Positions 45,069-56,182 of a stretch of DNA of 64,000 nucleotides are shown one piece after another. The position numbers were made by a program, and so were the translations under genes. The notes below the pieces were generated by a model. It had not been told where the DNA came from, searched no databases, and worked only from the letters and a program-made list of their open reading frames with translations. The stretch spans positions 620,001 through 684,000 of the forward strand of contig NZ_PGFB01000003.1 in the NCBI RefSeq assembly GCF_002797855.1, in the 5' to 3' direction. Numbering within the stretch: the stretch's first letter is position 1; the number at the start of each line of letters is the position of its first letter. Origin of the DNA: Compostimonas suwonensis (GTDB lineage: Bacteria > Actinomycetota > Actinomycetes > Actinomycetales > Microbacteriaceae).

Positions 45069-46073
45069 TCACAACCGCTCGAACTTCTGGAGGCTCGTCG
45101 TCCCGGGCGGCACCAGCCCGCGCGTGACGGCGAAGGAGCCGGTGATCTCCGCCACGTAGACGGAGCCCTCGTCGTCCACCCAGATGCCGTGCGGTGCGCT
45201 GAAGTGGCCTGGAGTGCCCGGGGCGCCCGACCAGCGCAGAAGCAGATTCCCGTCGCTGTCGAGCACGCTCACACGCGGCGGCAGGTAATGCTCCACGACC
45301 CCGCGGCGGGGGGCGATGTCGCCGGCATCCCAGGAGAGCTCGGCCACGTAGACGAGGCCGTCGCGATCGACGGCGAGGTCTTGGGGCCGTTGCACGTCGG
45401 TCCACTCGGTCAGGTACCGTCCGTCGCGGTCGAAGATCTGGATGCGCTCGTTCTGGCGGTCCGCCACGAGCACCCGCCCGTCGGGGAGCACGCAGAGACT
45501 GTGCGGCAGGATGAACTGGCCGGCCTCGCTCCCGACGCCTCCCCACGACTCGAGCAGCGCGCCGCCCTCACCGAACCGGTGGACCCGTGCGTTCCCGTAT
45601 CCGTCGGAGACGTAGACCTCTCCGTCCGGTGAGACGGATGCATGGGTCGGCCGGTTGTACGGCCCTGCTGCGCGGAGCGGGCGCGGATGCTCGGGGGAGT
45701 AGCCGGTGTCGCTCGGTGCGTCCACAGGCCCGATCGTCTGGAGCTCGGTGCCGTCGAGTGCGTAGCGGCGCACCGAATGGGTGCCGTGATCGACGAGGAT
45801 CAGCGTGTCGTCGGGGGTCATGGATGCGCCGTGGGCCAGGTAGCGCGACGGGACGCCGTCGCGCGGCGCGGCGAGCTCTTCTCCCCACGAGCCGAGGAAG
45901 AGTCCGCTCCGGTCGTAGACCATCACCGGGTGCTCGCTCCGTGAGTAGACGTACACCCTGCCCGAGCTGTCGGTGCACACGCCCGAGACGTTGGGATGAT
46001 CCATGCCCGGAGGGATACGCTCCCATCCCTCGACGAGCGCGAACGCAAGCGATCCCGACCCAACCTTCATCAT
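45069..46073 (-). CDS. NHL-repeat six-bladed beta-propeller protein
   Basis: 334 residues built from about six repeats of 45-50 residues. Typical strands are PNVSGVCTDSSGRVYVYSR, PTHASVSPDGEVYVSDGYG, PHSLCVLPDGRVLVADRQN and PQDLAVDRDGLVYVAELSW. The repeats resemble those of SMP-30-like lactonases and peptidyl-hydroxyglycine lyase-like propellers, which bind a metal in the central channel. No signal peptide is seen, so it is probably cytoplasmic. It lies 37 nt behind the IclR regulator on the same strand, facing the glyoxylate genes. A lactonase or lyase acting in the same pathway is a reasonable guess. Confidence 0.75.
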   Translation of the reverse strand: MMKVGSGSLAFALVEGWERIPPGMDHPNVSGVCTDSSGRVYVYSRSEHPVMVYDRSGLFLGSWGEELAAPRDGVPSRYLAHGASMTPDDTLILVDHGTHSVRRYALDGTELQTIGPVDAPSDTGYSPEHPRPLRAAGPYNRPTHASVSPDGEVYVSDGYGNARVHRFGEGGALLESWGGVGSEAGQFILPHSLCVLPDGRVLVADRQNERIQIFDRDGRYLTEWTDVQRPQDLAVDRDGLVYVAELSWDAGDIAPRRGVVEHYLPPRVSVLDSDGNLLLRWSGAPGTPGHFSAPHGIWVDDEGSVYVAEITGSFAVTRGLVPPGTTSLQKFERL

Positions 46074-46110
46074 CGATGTCCTTTCGTCGAAACCGCGCTG
46101 AGCACGGGGG

Positions 46111-46890
46111 TCACATCAGGTCTGCGGAGAGGGCCTGCCCCGCCGCCATGAGCACGGGAACCGCGCGAGCGACCGCGCTGACCGTCATGCGGGTCGCCGG
46201 CCCCGACACCGAGAGCGCGAGGCGCGCGGGCGCGTTCGGAACGACGACGGCGACGCAGTGCACGCCGACCTCCTGCTCGCCGTCGTCGACGGCGTATCCG
46301 AGCTCGCGCACGCGATCGAGTTGTCCGAGCAGCACATCCGGATCGGTGATGGTGTTCTCGGTCTCGCGCGGCATGCCGGTGCGTCGCAGGAGCTGAGCGA
46401 CCTCCTCGGCGGGCATGCCCGCCATGATGGCTTTGCCCACGGCGGTGCAGTGCGGGCGTACACGGCGGCCCACCTCGGTGAACATCCGCATGGACTGCTT
46501 GGAGTGCGCCTGTGCGATGTAGATGATCCGGTCGCCGTCGAGCATGGCGAGGTTAGCGGACTCGCCCACCTGCTCCACCACGCGCTCGAGATGAGAGGTC
46601 GCGAAGACGGTCAGCATCTTCGCCGAGCTCTCTCCCAGGCGGATGAGCCGGGGCCCGAGCACATACTGCCGGGAGGGCTCCTGGCGCAGATAACCGATCT
46701 CGACGAGTGTGCGGACGAGCCGATGGATCGTGGGCAACGGCAGGCGGGACTCATGAGCCATCTGCGAGATGCTCATCACTCCACCGTGGTCGGCGAGAAG
46801 CTCCAGGAGTCCGAATGCGCGCTCGACCGACTGCACAACGGGACGGCCGCGATCCGCCGGAGCTGTTGACGTATTCTCATCGTTTCTCAT
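46111..46890 (-). CDS. IclR family transcriptional regulator
   Basis: 259 residues. A winged helix at residues 20-80 (QSVERAFGLLELLADHGG, SISQMAHESRLPLPTIHRLVR) and the IclR effector domain with RVRPHCTAVGKAIMAGMP, then ELGYAVDDGEQEVGVHCVAV. Family members near gcl respond to glyoxylate, allantoin or aromatic acids. It is divergent from hyi-glxR-gcl; matching palindromic sites lie in front of both its own start and hyi. Confidence 0.92.
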   Translation of the reverse strand: MRNDENTSTAPADRGRPVVQSVERAFGLLELLADHGGVMSISQMAHESRLPLPTIHRLVRTLVEIGYLRQEPSRQYVLGPRLIRLGESSAKMLTVFATSHLERVVEQVGESANLAMLDGDRIIYIAQAHSKQSMRMFTEVGRRVRPHCTAVGKAIMAGMPAEEVAQLLRRTGMPRETENTITDPDVLLGQLDRVRELGYAVDDGEQEVGVHCVAVVVPNAPARLALSVSGPATRMTVSAVARAVPVLMAAGQALSADLM

Positions 46891-46908
46891 GGTGATTGAT
46901 ACTTTACC

Positions 46909-46924
46909 TTCCGTATCGCGAAAT
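46909..46924. promoter_or_regulatory. Probable IclR operator, regulator side
   Basis: TTCCGTATCGCGAAAT lies 19 nt in front of the IclR gene start. It shares TTCCGTAT and the mirrored GAAA with the site in front of hyi, and is of the usual IclR palindrome length. Confidence 0.55.
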
Positions 46925-47080
46925 ACCAGCGCGCCTTTTTATCGTTGCGTTGCGGATGCCCTTCGCCTGGCATGAGCATCAACCCGCCTATCTCCGCGGG
47001 TTACGGATATCAAATGGACGAATTTTTGCGTCTTGACGCAGGATCATCCAATTAGTATCTTTCTGACATACAAGATTAAG

Positions 47081-47097
47081 TTTCCGTATAGAGGAAA
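47081..47097. promoter_or_regulatory. Probable IclR operator overlapping the hyi ribosome site
   Basis: TTTCCGTATAGAGGAAA is a palindrome with TTTCC/GGAAA arms. It matches the site at 46909-46924 and covers the GAGG ribosome site of hyi, so a bound regulator would block the operon. Confidence 0.6.
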
Positions 47098-47101
47098 AAC
47101 T

Positions 47102-47911
47102 GTGCCCCATTCTTTGCGTTACGCGGTGAACTGCTCGATGCTCTTCACCGAGTTCCCGCTCCTCGAGCGAGCTGCCGCGGCCACGAGCGCGGGATTCGAC
47201 GGCGTCGAGTTCTGGTGGCCGTTCGCGGTCGCCGTGCCGCCCGACGACGAGGTCGACGCGTTCGTCACGTCGATCGCCGACGCGGGCGCCCACCTCGTCG
47301 GCCTCAACTTCTTCGCGGGCGACATGGGCGGCGGTGATCGCGGATTGGTGTCGTGGCCCGGTCGCGACTCCGAGTTCCTCGACAGCGTGGACGTAGCGAT
47401 CGGCATCGCAGCCCATCTCGACTGCCGCGCCTTCAACGCGCTGTACGGCAATCGCGTCGACGGCTTCTCCGCCCAGCAGCAGGACGAGCTCGCGATCGAG
47501 AACCTGTCGGCGGCGGGAACCGCCGTCGCTGCGGCCGGCGGCACCGTGCTGATCGAGTCGGTGAGCGGCGCGCCGCGCTACCCGCTCCTGACCGCCGCCG
47601 ACGCGCTCGGCACCATCGATCGCGTCGCCGACCGCACGGGGGTGCGGAACCTCGGCTTCCTCGCCGATCTCTATCACCTGGCGGTCAACGGCGACGACCT
47701 GGACACGATCGTGCACAACGACGCGCAGAGGATCGCGCACGTGCAGATCGCCGACAGCCCCGGCCGCCACGAGCCCGGAACGGGCCTCCTACCGCTTCAG
47801 CGCCATCTCGACGCGCTCGAGGCGGGCGGGTACCGCGGCTGGGTCGGGCTCGAGTACACACCGACGACCGACTCGATGAGCTCCTTCGACTGGGTGCGAC
47901 AGCACCGCTGA
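47102..47911 (+). CDS. hyi: Hydroxypyruvate isomerase
   Basis: 269 residues, TIM barrel of the xylose-isomerase-like family. LRYAVNCSMLFTEFPLLERA at the start, GFDGVEFWWPF, a metal-binding LIESVSG (Glu), DLYHLAVNGDD and HVQIADSPGRHEPGTG with metal ligands, and GWVGLEYTP (Glu) near the end follow the Hyi order exactly. It interconverts hydroxypyruvate and tartronate semialdehyde. The GTG start lies 8 nt after GAGGAAA. First gene of hyi-glxR-gcl. Confidence 0.92.
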   Translation: MPHSLRYAVNCSMLFTEFPLLERAAAATSAGFDGVEFWWPFAVAVPPDDEVDAFVTSIADAGAHLVGLNFFAGDMGGGDRGLVSWPGRDSEFLDSVDVAIGIAAHLDCRAFNALYGNRVDGFSAQQQDELAIENLSAAGTAVAAAGGTVLIESVSGAPRYPLLTAADALGTIDRVADRTGVRNLGFLADLYHLAVNGDDLDTIVHNDAQRIAHVQIADSPGRHEPGTGLLPLQRHLDALEAGGYRGWVGLEYTPTTDSMSSFDWVRQHR

Positions 47912-47962
47912 AGCCGGACCCCGACCACCTCACGACACGTCACAAGACAAAGGAGTCAGACA

Positions 47963-48865
47963 GTGACATCCATAGGCTTCATCGGCCTCGGCATCATGGG
48001 CAGCCCGATGTCCGTCAATCTGGTGCGCGCGGGCCACACGGTGCGCGGCTTCAACCGCACACCTGAGAAGGGTGCTGCGCTCGCAGAGGCGGGGGGCACC
48101 GTCGTCGCCTCGATCGCCGAAGCCGTCGCCGAGGCCGACATCGTGTGCATCATGGTTCCGGACTCCCCCGACGTGGAGGCGGTGATGCTGGGCGACGGCG
48201 CGGTGCTTCAGAGCGTCGGACCGGGAACGCTCGTCATCGACTTCTCCACCATCCGGCCGGATGTCGCGGTCTCGATCGCTGCGGCCGCGCGCAGCCGGGG
48301 GGTCGGCTTCCTCGACGCTCCGGTCTCCGGGGGCGAGGCCGGGGCGATCGACGCGGCGCTGTCGATCATGGTGGGCGGCGACCCCCGCGACGTCGATCGT
48401 GGCCAGACGGTCTTCCGCGCCGTCGGGAAGACGATCGTCCACGTGGGAGACAGCGGGGCGGGGCAAACGGTGAAGGCGGCGAATCAGCTGATCGTCGCGG
48501 CGAACATCCAAGCGCTCGCCGAGGCGGTCGTGTTCCTGGAGGCCCAGGGTGTCGAGCTCGCGACCGCCCTCGACGTGCTCGGTGCCGGGCTCGCCGGATC
48601 GAAGGTCCTCGAGCAGAAACGCCGGAACATCCTCGAACGCGGCTTCGCCCCCGGCTTCCGGCTGAGGCTCCATCACAAAGACCTGGGCATCGCGATCGCG
48701 GCGGCGCGTGCGGCGGGTGTCGTCACCCCCGTGGCCGCCCTGACCGCCCAGCTCGTGGCGTCCGCGGTCGGCGTGGGCGACGGCGAACTCGATCACTCGG
48801 GACTCGTGCGCGGCGTGGAAAGACTCTCGGGACGTCGCATCGACGCGACGCCCGCAGACGCGTGA
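47963..48865 (+). CDS. glxR: 2-hydroxy-3-oxopropionate (tartronate semialdehyde) reductase
   Basis: 300 residues of the beta-hydroxyacid dehydrogenase family. The N-terminal [13 protein letters not shown] is the NAD(P) site, [13 protein letters not shown] near residue 120 binds substrate and [18 protein letters not shown] carries the catalytic Lys. It reduces tartronate semialdehyde to D-glycerate. It stands between hyi and gcl with gaps of 51 and 28 nt, each containing a ribosome site (AAGGAG, AAGGGAG). Confidence 0.93.
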   Translation: MTSIGFIGLGIMGSPMSVNLVRAGHTVRGFNRTPEKGAALAEAGGTVVASIAEAVAEADIVCIMVPDSPDVEAVMLGDGAVLQSVGPGTLVIDFSTIRPDVAVSIAAAARSRGVGFLDAPVSGGEAGAIDAALSIMVGGDPRDVDRGQTVFRAVGKTIVHVGDSGAGQTVKAANQLIVAANIQALAEAVVFLEAQGVELATALDVLGAGLAGSKVLEQKRRNILERGFAPGFRLRLHHKDLGIAIAAARAAGVVTPVAALTAQLVASAVGVGDGELDHSGLVRGVERLSGRRIDATPADA

Positions 48866-48893
48866 ACGAAACGAACAAGGGAGAACGTCAGTC

Positions 48894-50696
<1,803 letters not shown>

Positions 50697-50883
50697 TCGC
50701 AGTGACATCCGCATGCGAGAAAGGAGCCGGCTGCACACGATGACATGACCGCACAGGATGCCGGGGACACCTCGATGTCCACGGCCGTCCGCTCTGAACA
50801 TGCACAAGTCCCGCATTCTCATCCATCCCATGAACGGGCGTGGCCAAGGCCGCATCTGCCCGACTCTATAAAGGAGGACAGCG

Positions 50884-51951
50884 TTGTCCAGCAACTCGAA
50901 ATCGAAGATCGTGGTCGGAGCCGCGATCGCCGCACTGGCGCTCACGATCACAGGATGTTCGTCCGGTGGGGCGACTCCCACGCAGGAGTCGTCCCAGAGC
51001 GCATCGACCGACCCCGCACTCCAGACGCTCATCGACGCCGCGAAGGCCGAGGGAAGCGTCACATGGTATTCCGGATTCTCTCCCGCTCAGCTCCAACCCA
51101 CGGCCGACCTCTTCCAGAAGACCTACGGGATCACCGTCGACCTGGTTCGTGTGTCATCCGGTCCGCTCGTCCAGCGGTTCACCGCCGAGATGCAGAGCGG
51201 TGCGCCGGCCGCGGATGTCCTTCTGCAGGCGGACCCGGCGTTCGCGACGGATGCGGGCGACCAGGGCTGGCTGCTGCCTCTCGACGAGGAGCTCGTGCCC
51301 AACGTCGCGAACTGGCCCGAGGATCTCGTCGACGGGAGCTATCTGAAGGCGATCACGATCCCCTGGCTGTGGAACTACAACACCGACAAGCTGAGCGAGG
51401 GCGACGCGCCGAAGTCGGTGGAAGACCTGCTCAAGCCGGAGTTCACCGGTCAACTCCTCCTCAACGACCCCCGCACGAGCGGTCCCGTCGTCATGGGGTT
51501 CTTCAACTGGCTGTACGACGAGTACGGCGCCGACTTCCTCACCGATCTCAGCAAGCAGGATCTGAGGGTCTACCCGAGCACTTATCCCGCGCTCGAATCG
51601 TTGGCGGCGGGCGAGGGACAGGTCGTCTTCCCGGCTCCCGCCGGCGGTGACGCCGACCTCATCGCGGCCGGCGCGCCCCTCAAGAGCATCATGCCGACCG
51701 CGACGGTCGGATTCAACCAGCTGCTGAGCGTGGTCGCGGACTCCCCGCATCCGAACGCTGCCCGTCTGTTCGCGAACTTCATCCTCTCGCCGGAGGGCCA
51801 GGGACCGCTCACGAACGGGGCGGCCGCATCGCCGCTCGGCCACGACGCCGTGCCGGACTCGCTCGTCACACCAGAGGGGATGCCGCTCATCGACCCGGCG
51901 CAGACTGCTGAGAGGTCCGATGAGATCGTCAAGCTCCTGGGGCTGCAGTGA
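50884..51951 (+). CDS. ABC importer solute-binding lipoprotein (iron/organic-anion type)
   Basis: 355 residues, family 1 extracellular solute-binding protein. Lipobox ITGC (Cys25), then EGSVTWYSGFSP, VRVSSGPLVQRFTAEMQSGA (the class II hinge), NPRTS-like NDPRTSGPVVMGFFNW and a terminal helix. Relatives bind ferric ion, 2-aminoethylphosphonate or organic acids. The usual Tyr-Tyr iron ligands are not evident, which favours an organic ligand. The start is an unusual TTG with a strong AAAGGAGG site 6 nt before. The 187 bp upstream of it hold no gene I can support. Confidence 0.8.
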   Translation: MSSNSKSKIVVGAAIAALALTITGCSSGGATPTQESSQSASTDPALQTLIDAAKAEGSVTWYSGFSPAQLQPTADLFQKTYGITVDLVRVSSGPLVQRFTAEMQSGAPAADVLLQADPAFATDAGDQGWLLPLDEELVPNVANWPEDLVDGSYLKAITIPWLWNYNTDKLSEGDAPKSVEDLLKPEFTGQLLLNDPRTSGPVVMGFFNWLYDEYGADFLTDLSKQDLRVYPSTYPALESLAAGEGQVVFPAPAGGDADLIAAGAPLKSIMPTATVGFNQLLSVVADSPHPNAARLFANFILSPEGQGPLTNGAAASPLGHDAVPDSLVTPEGMPLIDPAQTAERSDEIVKLLGLQ

Positions 51952-53117
51952 TGCAGGGCTCCTTCGTGCCTCTCGAGGTCGGAGACCTCACCCGTACGTT
52001 TCAGGATCCGGACCGAAAACGCAAGACCTCCGGTGCGGTGTATGCCGTCGCCGGGGCCAGCATCGAGGTTCGCGAAGGCGAGTTCGTCGTCCTCCTCGGC
52101 CCGAGCGGTTGCGGCAAGACCACACTGCTGAGGTGCGTCGCAGGACTCGACACACCCCAGACCGGTGAGATCCGCGTCGCCGGAAAGCTCGTCTTCTCCG
52201 GCGGCGCGGGTCGCGAATCCCGATACGTGCCGGCGGCCAAGCGCGGACTCAGCATGATGTTCCAGTCGTACGCGCTGTGGCCGCACATGACCGTTGCGCA
52301 GAACATCAGCTATCCGCTCGAAGTGCGAGGCGTGTCATCGGCCGCGCGTGCCAAACGCGTCTCGACGATGCTCGAGCTCCTCGGGCTCGAGGCTGTGGGA
52401 GGCCGCTATCCCTCCCGGCTGTCGGGTGGACAGCAGCAGCGTGTCGCGCTCGGCCGGGCGCTGATCTCGGAGAGCCCGCTGATCCTCTTCGACGAACCGC
52501 TCTCGAACGTCGACGCGAAGGTGCGCGATCAGCTCAGGGGAGAGCTCGCCCGGATGCAGCATGAGCTCGGTTTCGCCGGGCTCTACGTCACCCACGACCA
52601 GCGCGAGGCGTTCGGCCTCGGCAAGAGGGTGGCTGTCATGCGCGCAGGCCGGGTCGAGCAGATCGGCGCCCCCAAGGAGATCTATCAGGAGCCGCGAAGC
52701 CTGTATGTCGCTCGATTCGTCGGGACGACGAACGAGCTCCCCGGCACGGTCACCGCGCTGAGGGACGGACTGGTGGAGATGACGACGGAGATCGGAACGA
52801 TAACCGGCCGCGTCGGTGAGACCGTGCCGGCGTTGGGCGATGTCGTCGTCGCCGTCTTCCGGCCCGAGGTGTGCAAGCTCGTCGACGACGACGACCTCGG
52901 CCCGACGGGGACGAACACCTGGACGGGTCGCGTGGAGTCGACGATGTTCGAGGGAGCGGTCGCGGTGCACACCGTGCGCGTGGGGGATCATCGGCTCCTC
53001 GTCTCCGCCGCGGCGCTTCATGCAGCCGACCTGCGCGGTCGCGAGGTGCGTGTGCGCGCAGACACGCGCAGCGTGCTCGTCCTCCCGGACGACACCGACC
53101 CGAGAGCCGATTCATGA
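51948..53117 (+). CDS. ABC importer ATPase (PotA/FbpC type)
   Basis: 389 residues. ABC domain with Walker A GPSGCGKTT, signature LSGGQQQRVALGRA, Walker B LILFDEPLSNVD and switch YVTHDQREAFGL; a C-terminal TOBE-like domain from about residue 260. The start overlaps the lipoprotein stop (GTGATG); either GTG 51948 or ATG 51951 is possible. It energises the permease encoded next. Confidence 0.92.
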   Translation: MMQGSFVPLEVGDLTRTFQDPDRKRKTSGAVYAVAGASIEVREGEFVVLLGPSGCGKTTLLRCVAGLDTPQTGEIRVAGKLVFSGGAGRESRYVPAAKRGLSMMFQSYALWPHMTVAQNISYPLEVRGVSSAARAKRVSTMLELLGLEAVGGRYPSRLSGGQQQRVALGRALISESPLILFDEPLSNVDAKVRDQLRGELARMQHELGFAGLYVTHDQREAFGLGKRVAVMRAGRVEQIGAPKEIYQEPRSLYVARFVGTTNELPGTVTALRDGLVEMTTEIGTITGRVGETVPALGDVVVAVFRPEVCKLVDDDDLGPTGTNTWTGRVESTMFEGAVAVHTVRVGDHRLLVSAAALHAADLRGREVRVRADTRSVLVLPDDTDPRADS

Positions 53118-54871
53118 GCGCGGTGGTGCGGGAACGGACGACTCGGGCGACGGTGGACACAGCCGGCGCGCCGAGGAGGAGGTTCCGGGGCAAGTGGATC
53201 GTCGGGCTCGTCATCGCTGCGTTCTTCGGAGCACTCCTGGTCTACCCCGTGGGCTCGATGCTCGTCCGTGTCTTCTTCGTCGACGGCTCCTTCAACACGG
53301 ATGCGTTCGTCTCCGCGTGGAATCAGACCGGCATCGCGACGGTGCTGCTCAACACGCTGATCTTCGTCGTGGGCACGGGTGTCGTGGCGATCGGTTTCGC
53401 TCTCGTCCTGGCATGGATCAACGAGCGCACGGATGCCCGCTCAGAGGTGTTGAGCCGGTTCCTGGGCATCGCGCCGCTGCTGCTGCCTCCGATTGCGACG
53501 TCGATCGGTTGGGTGTTCCTCCTGTCGCCCGGCGCCGGATTCATCAACGGGATCCTCCGGACGCTGCTGGGCGCTGCGGGATTGCATCTCGAGGACGGCC
53601 CGCTCAACATCTTCACCTGGCCGGGTATGGTCCTCGTCGCCGGCATCACGACGATGCCGTTCGCCTACCTGCCGATCAGTTCCGCGCTTCGCAACATGAG
53701 TCCGGCACTCGAGGAGGCGTCGACGATCGCCGGGGCGAGCACCTTTCGCACGTTCCGCAAGGTCACCGTGCCGGCGATCGCCCCGGCGATGGCGAGCGCG
53801 GCGGTCCTGGTGTCCATCCTGACCCTCGCCCTCTACGCCGTTCCGTCGATCATCGGCACGGGAGCCGAGATCGAGGTGCTGGCGGCCCGGATCGTCGGGC
53901 TCCTGACCTACAGCTACCCGCCCCAGACGGACTCGGCAGTCGTGCTCGGCCTGATCGTGCTCGTCGTCGTGGCGATCGGATCCTTTGTGCAGAACCGCCT
54001 TCTGCGCCGCGGCGACTTCGCGAAGGTCGAAGGCAAGGCCACACACGCGACGGTGGTGCGACTCGGCAGATGGAGGTGGCCGGCCCGCGTGTTCACGATC
54101 GTCTTCGTGTGCTGCATCTCCATCCTGCCCTTGGCGGCGATGCTGATCGTCTCGCTGCAATCGTTCTGGTCGTCGACCGTCCGCTTCGACACCTTGACGC
54201 TCAAGTCCTACGGCGAGGTCTTCGGCGACGACCCGGTCGTGGCCGATGCGCTCGTGCGCAGCGTGGAGATCGCCGTCATCGGCGCGACGGTGCTCATCAT
54301 CTTCAGCCTCACCATGTCGCTGTTCGCCCGGTCGTCCGGACGGGTCGCGAACACGCTCGTCTCGTGGGCCGCTGCCGCCCCGGGAAGTCTCTCGCACATC
54401 ATCGTCGGTGTTGCGTTCGTGGTGGCCTTCTCGGGCCCGCCCTTCCACCTCGGCGGAACGACGTTGATCATCCTGCTGTGCTTCATCGCGATGTACGTGC
54501 CCCAGTCGTACTTCGCTGTGTCGAGCTCCGTGGGACAGCTCGGACAGGATCTTCTCGACTCGTCCGCGATCAGCGGCGCGAGTCAGGCCCGGACCATCCG
54601 CAGGATCATCATCCCGCTCAGCATCGGGGGCATCGTCGCGGGCTGGACGCTCACCGTGAACATGATGCTCAGCGACGTGACCGCGTCGATCCTGCTCTCG
54701 GGCACGAACAACGCGGTCCTGGGTTACGAGATCCTCGATCTCTACCAGAACAGCGGATATTCGCGACTCGCCGCGCTGGCGATCGTCGTCGTCCTCGTCA
54801 CCGCGGGCGTGTTCCTGATCGGACAGATCATCGACTCGCGCTCGCGCAAATGGAGGTCGCACCGTGCATAA
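53114..54871 (+). CDS. ABC importer permease, two fused domains (FbpB type)
   Basis: 585 residues with about 12 membrane segments. Two binding-protein-dependent transport domains stand in tandem; each holds an EAA-type coupling loop, LEEASTIAGASTFRTFRKVTVP near residue 203 and LLDSSAISGASQARTIRRIIIP near residue 490 (both cited with more than the core here only in meaning; the cores are EEASTIAGAS and DSSAISGAS). A single fused permease is usual for Fe3+- and phosphonate-type importers. ATG overlaps the ATPase stop. Confidence 0.9.
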   Translation: MSAVVRERTTRATVDTAGAPRRRFRGKWIVGLVIAAFFGALLVYPVGSMLVRVFFVDGSFNTDAFVSAWNQTGIATVLLNTLIFVVGTGVVAIGFALVLAWINERTDARSEVLSRFLGIAPLLLPPIATSIGWVFLLSPGAGFINGILRTLLGAAGLHLEDGPLNIFTWPGMVLVAGITTMPFAYLPISSALRNMSPALEEASTIAGASTFRTFRKVTVPAIAPAMASAAVLVSILTLALYAVPSIIGTGAEIEVLAARIVGLLTYSYPPQTDSAVVLGLIVLVVVAIGSFVQNRLLRRGDFAKVEGKATHATVVRLGRWRWPARVFTIVFVCCISILPLAAMLIVSLQSFWSSTVRFDTLTLKSYGEVFGDDPVVADALVRSVEIAVIGATVLIIFSLTMSLFARSSGRVANTLVSWAAAAPGSLSHIIVGVAFVVAFSGPPFHLGGTTLIILLCFIAMYVPQSYFAVSSSVGQLGQDLLDSSAISGASQARTIRRIIIPLSIGGIVAGWTLTVNMMLSDVTASILLSGTNNAVLGYEILDLYQNSGYSRLAALAIVVVLVTAGVFLIGQIIDSRSRKWRSHRA

Positions 54872-54919
54872 CGGCTCAGGGAACGTGTATGTCGGCACCA
54901 CGGACGCGGAGGGATCGAG

Positions 54920-56107
54920 ATGAGAATCGTCGTAGTGGGTGGATCGCTCGGTGCGCTCAGGGTCGTCGAGGCCCTCCGCGCTCGCGGCTACGCCGACGAG
55001 CTCGTGGTCGTCGGCACCGAGCAGACGATGCCGTACAGCAGGCCGCCGTTGACCAAGGGAACGCTTCCGGGCGCCGGCGACATCGAGTCGGTTCTGCTCA
55101 GGATCAAGCCGAGTATCGCGAACGTCGAATGGCGGCTCGGCGTCACCGCGACATCCGCCGATCTCGAGGCGGGCTGGATCGAACTCGACACCGGCGAGAG
55201 GCTCGGCTATGACGGGCTCGTGATCGCCACCGGTGTGCGTGCGCGGCAGCTTCCGTTCGACGCCCCGACCGTGCCGCGCCTCTCGTTCCGCACCTACGCC
55301 GATTACCTCCGCTCACGGGAGTTCACCTCTCCGGGCGGGCGCATCGTCTGCGTGGGGGCGGGATTCGTCGGATGCGAGTTCGCCGCGACGGCGATCGAGT
55401 TGGGATGTCGGGTGACGGTCGTCGATCCGCTCCCCACCCCGATGGGACGCGTGCTCGGGCACGAGCTGGGCGCCGCGATCCAGCACAGGCATGAGGAGAG
55501 CGGGATCGCCTTCCACATGGGCCGGGGCGTGGCCGCCTACCACGGCGCCGATACCGGCATCGCGGAGGTCCTGCTCGACGACGGTTCGGCGCTCGAGGCG
55601 GATCTCATCGTCGAGGCGCTCGGGACACGTCCCAACACCGAATGGCTCGCGGGCACGTCGCTGGACATCTCGGACGGCGTGCTGTGCGACGGGAGGCTGC
55701 GTGCGGTCGGTGCGGAGAACGTCGTGGTCGTGGGAGACGTCGCACGATTCCCGAACCCGCTCTTCGACGAGGTTCCCCGCCGTGTCGAGCACTGGACGAT
55801 GGTGCCGGAGACCGCCAAACGCGCGGCTGCCACACTCGTCGCCCTGCTCGGCTCCGGCGAGCTCGACGAGACGCCGTTCGCGCCTCTGCCCGTGTTCTGG
55901 TCGGATCAGCACGTCGTCAGGGTGCAGGCGTTCGGCTCGCCTCATCTGGGCGACTCGGCGACCCTGCTCGACGGCGACGTGTCCGGCGACGTCGCCTACG
56001 CGTATTGGCGCGGAGACCAGGCCGTCGGGGTGGCGATGCTGGGGTTCGCGACGAAGGCTCCCGAGTATCGCGCCTGGATCGTCGACCAGCTCGGCGGGAG
56101 CCGCTGA
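54920..56107 (+). CDS. FAD-dependent ferredoxin reductase of the P450 system
   Basis: 395 residues, pyridine-nucleotide-disulphide oxidoreductase fold. FAD motif VVVGGSLGALRVVEAL at residues 3-18, MPYSRPPLTKG, NAD motif IVCVGAGFVGCEFAATAI near residue 146, FAD motif VVVVGDVARFPN near residue 270 and RRVEHWTMVPETAKRAA, typical of putidaredoxin-reductase-like enzymes. It passes electrons from NAD(P)H to a ferredoxin. Its partners are probably the ferredoxin and P450 encoded 4.6-7 kb downstream. Confidence 0.88.
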   Translation: MRIVVVGGSLGALRVVEALRARGYADELVVVGTEQTMPYSRPPLTKGTLPGAGDIESVLLRIKPSIANVEWRLGVTATSADLEAGWIELDTGERLGYDGLVIATGVRARQLPFDAPTVPRLSFRTYADYLRSREFTSPGGRIVCVGAGFVGCEFAATAIELGCRVTVVDPLPTPMGRVLGHELGAAIQHRHEESGIAFHMGRGVAAYHGADTGIAEVLLDDGSALEADLIVEALGTRPNTEWLAGTSLDISDGVLCDGRLRAVGAENVVVVGDVARFPNPLFDEVPRRVEHWTMVPETAKRAAATLVALLGSGELDETPFAPLPVFWSDQHVVRVQAFGSPHLGDSATLLDGDVSGDVAYAYWRGDQAVGVAMLGFATKAPEYRAWIVDQLGGSR

Positions 56108-56182
56108 ACTCGTGTCGGATTCGAATCGACTCTGCGTGCCCCGCAGCGGGTGCGCCGGCTGTACAGCAATGGAGGACACCGA

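Noticed and set aside
50697-50883. Riboswitch or small gene upstream of the ABC lipoprotein gene
   Set aside because: No recognisable riboswitch core; the short frame from about 50745 has no conserved look and overlaps the true ribosome site.
50884-54871. Calling the ABC importer a ferric-iron transporter
   Set aside because: The family includes iron importers, but there is no DtxR box, no evident tyrosine iron-ligand pair, and the neighbours are catabolic genes.
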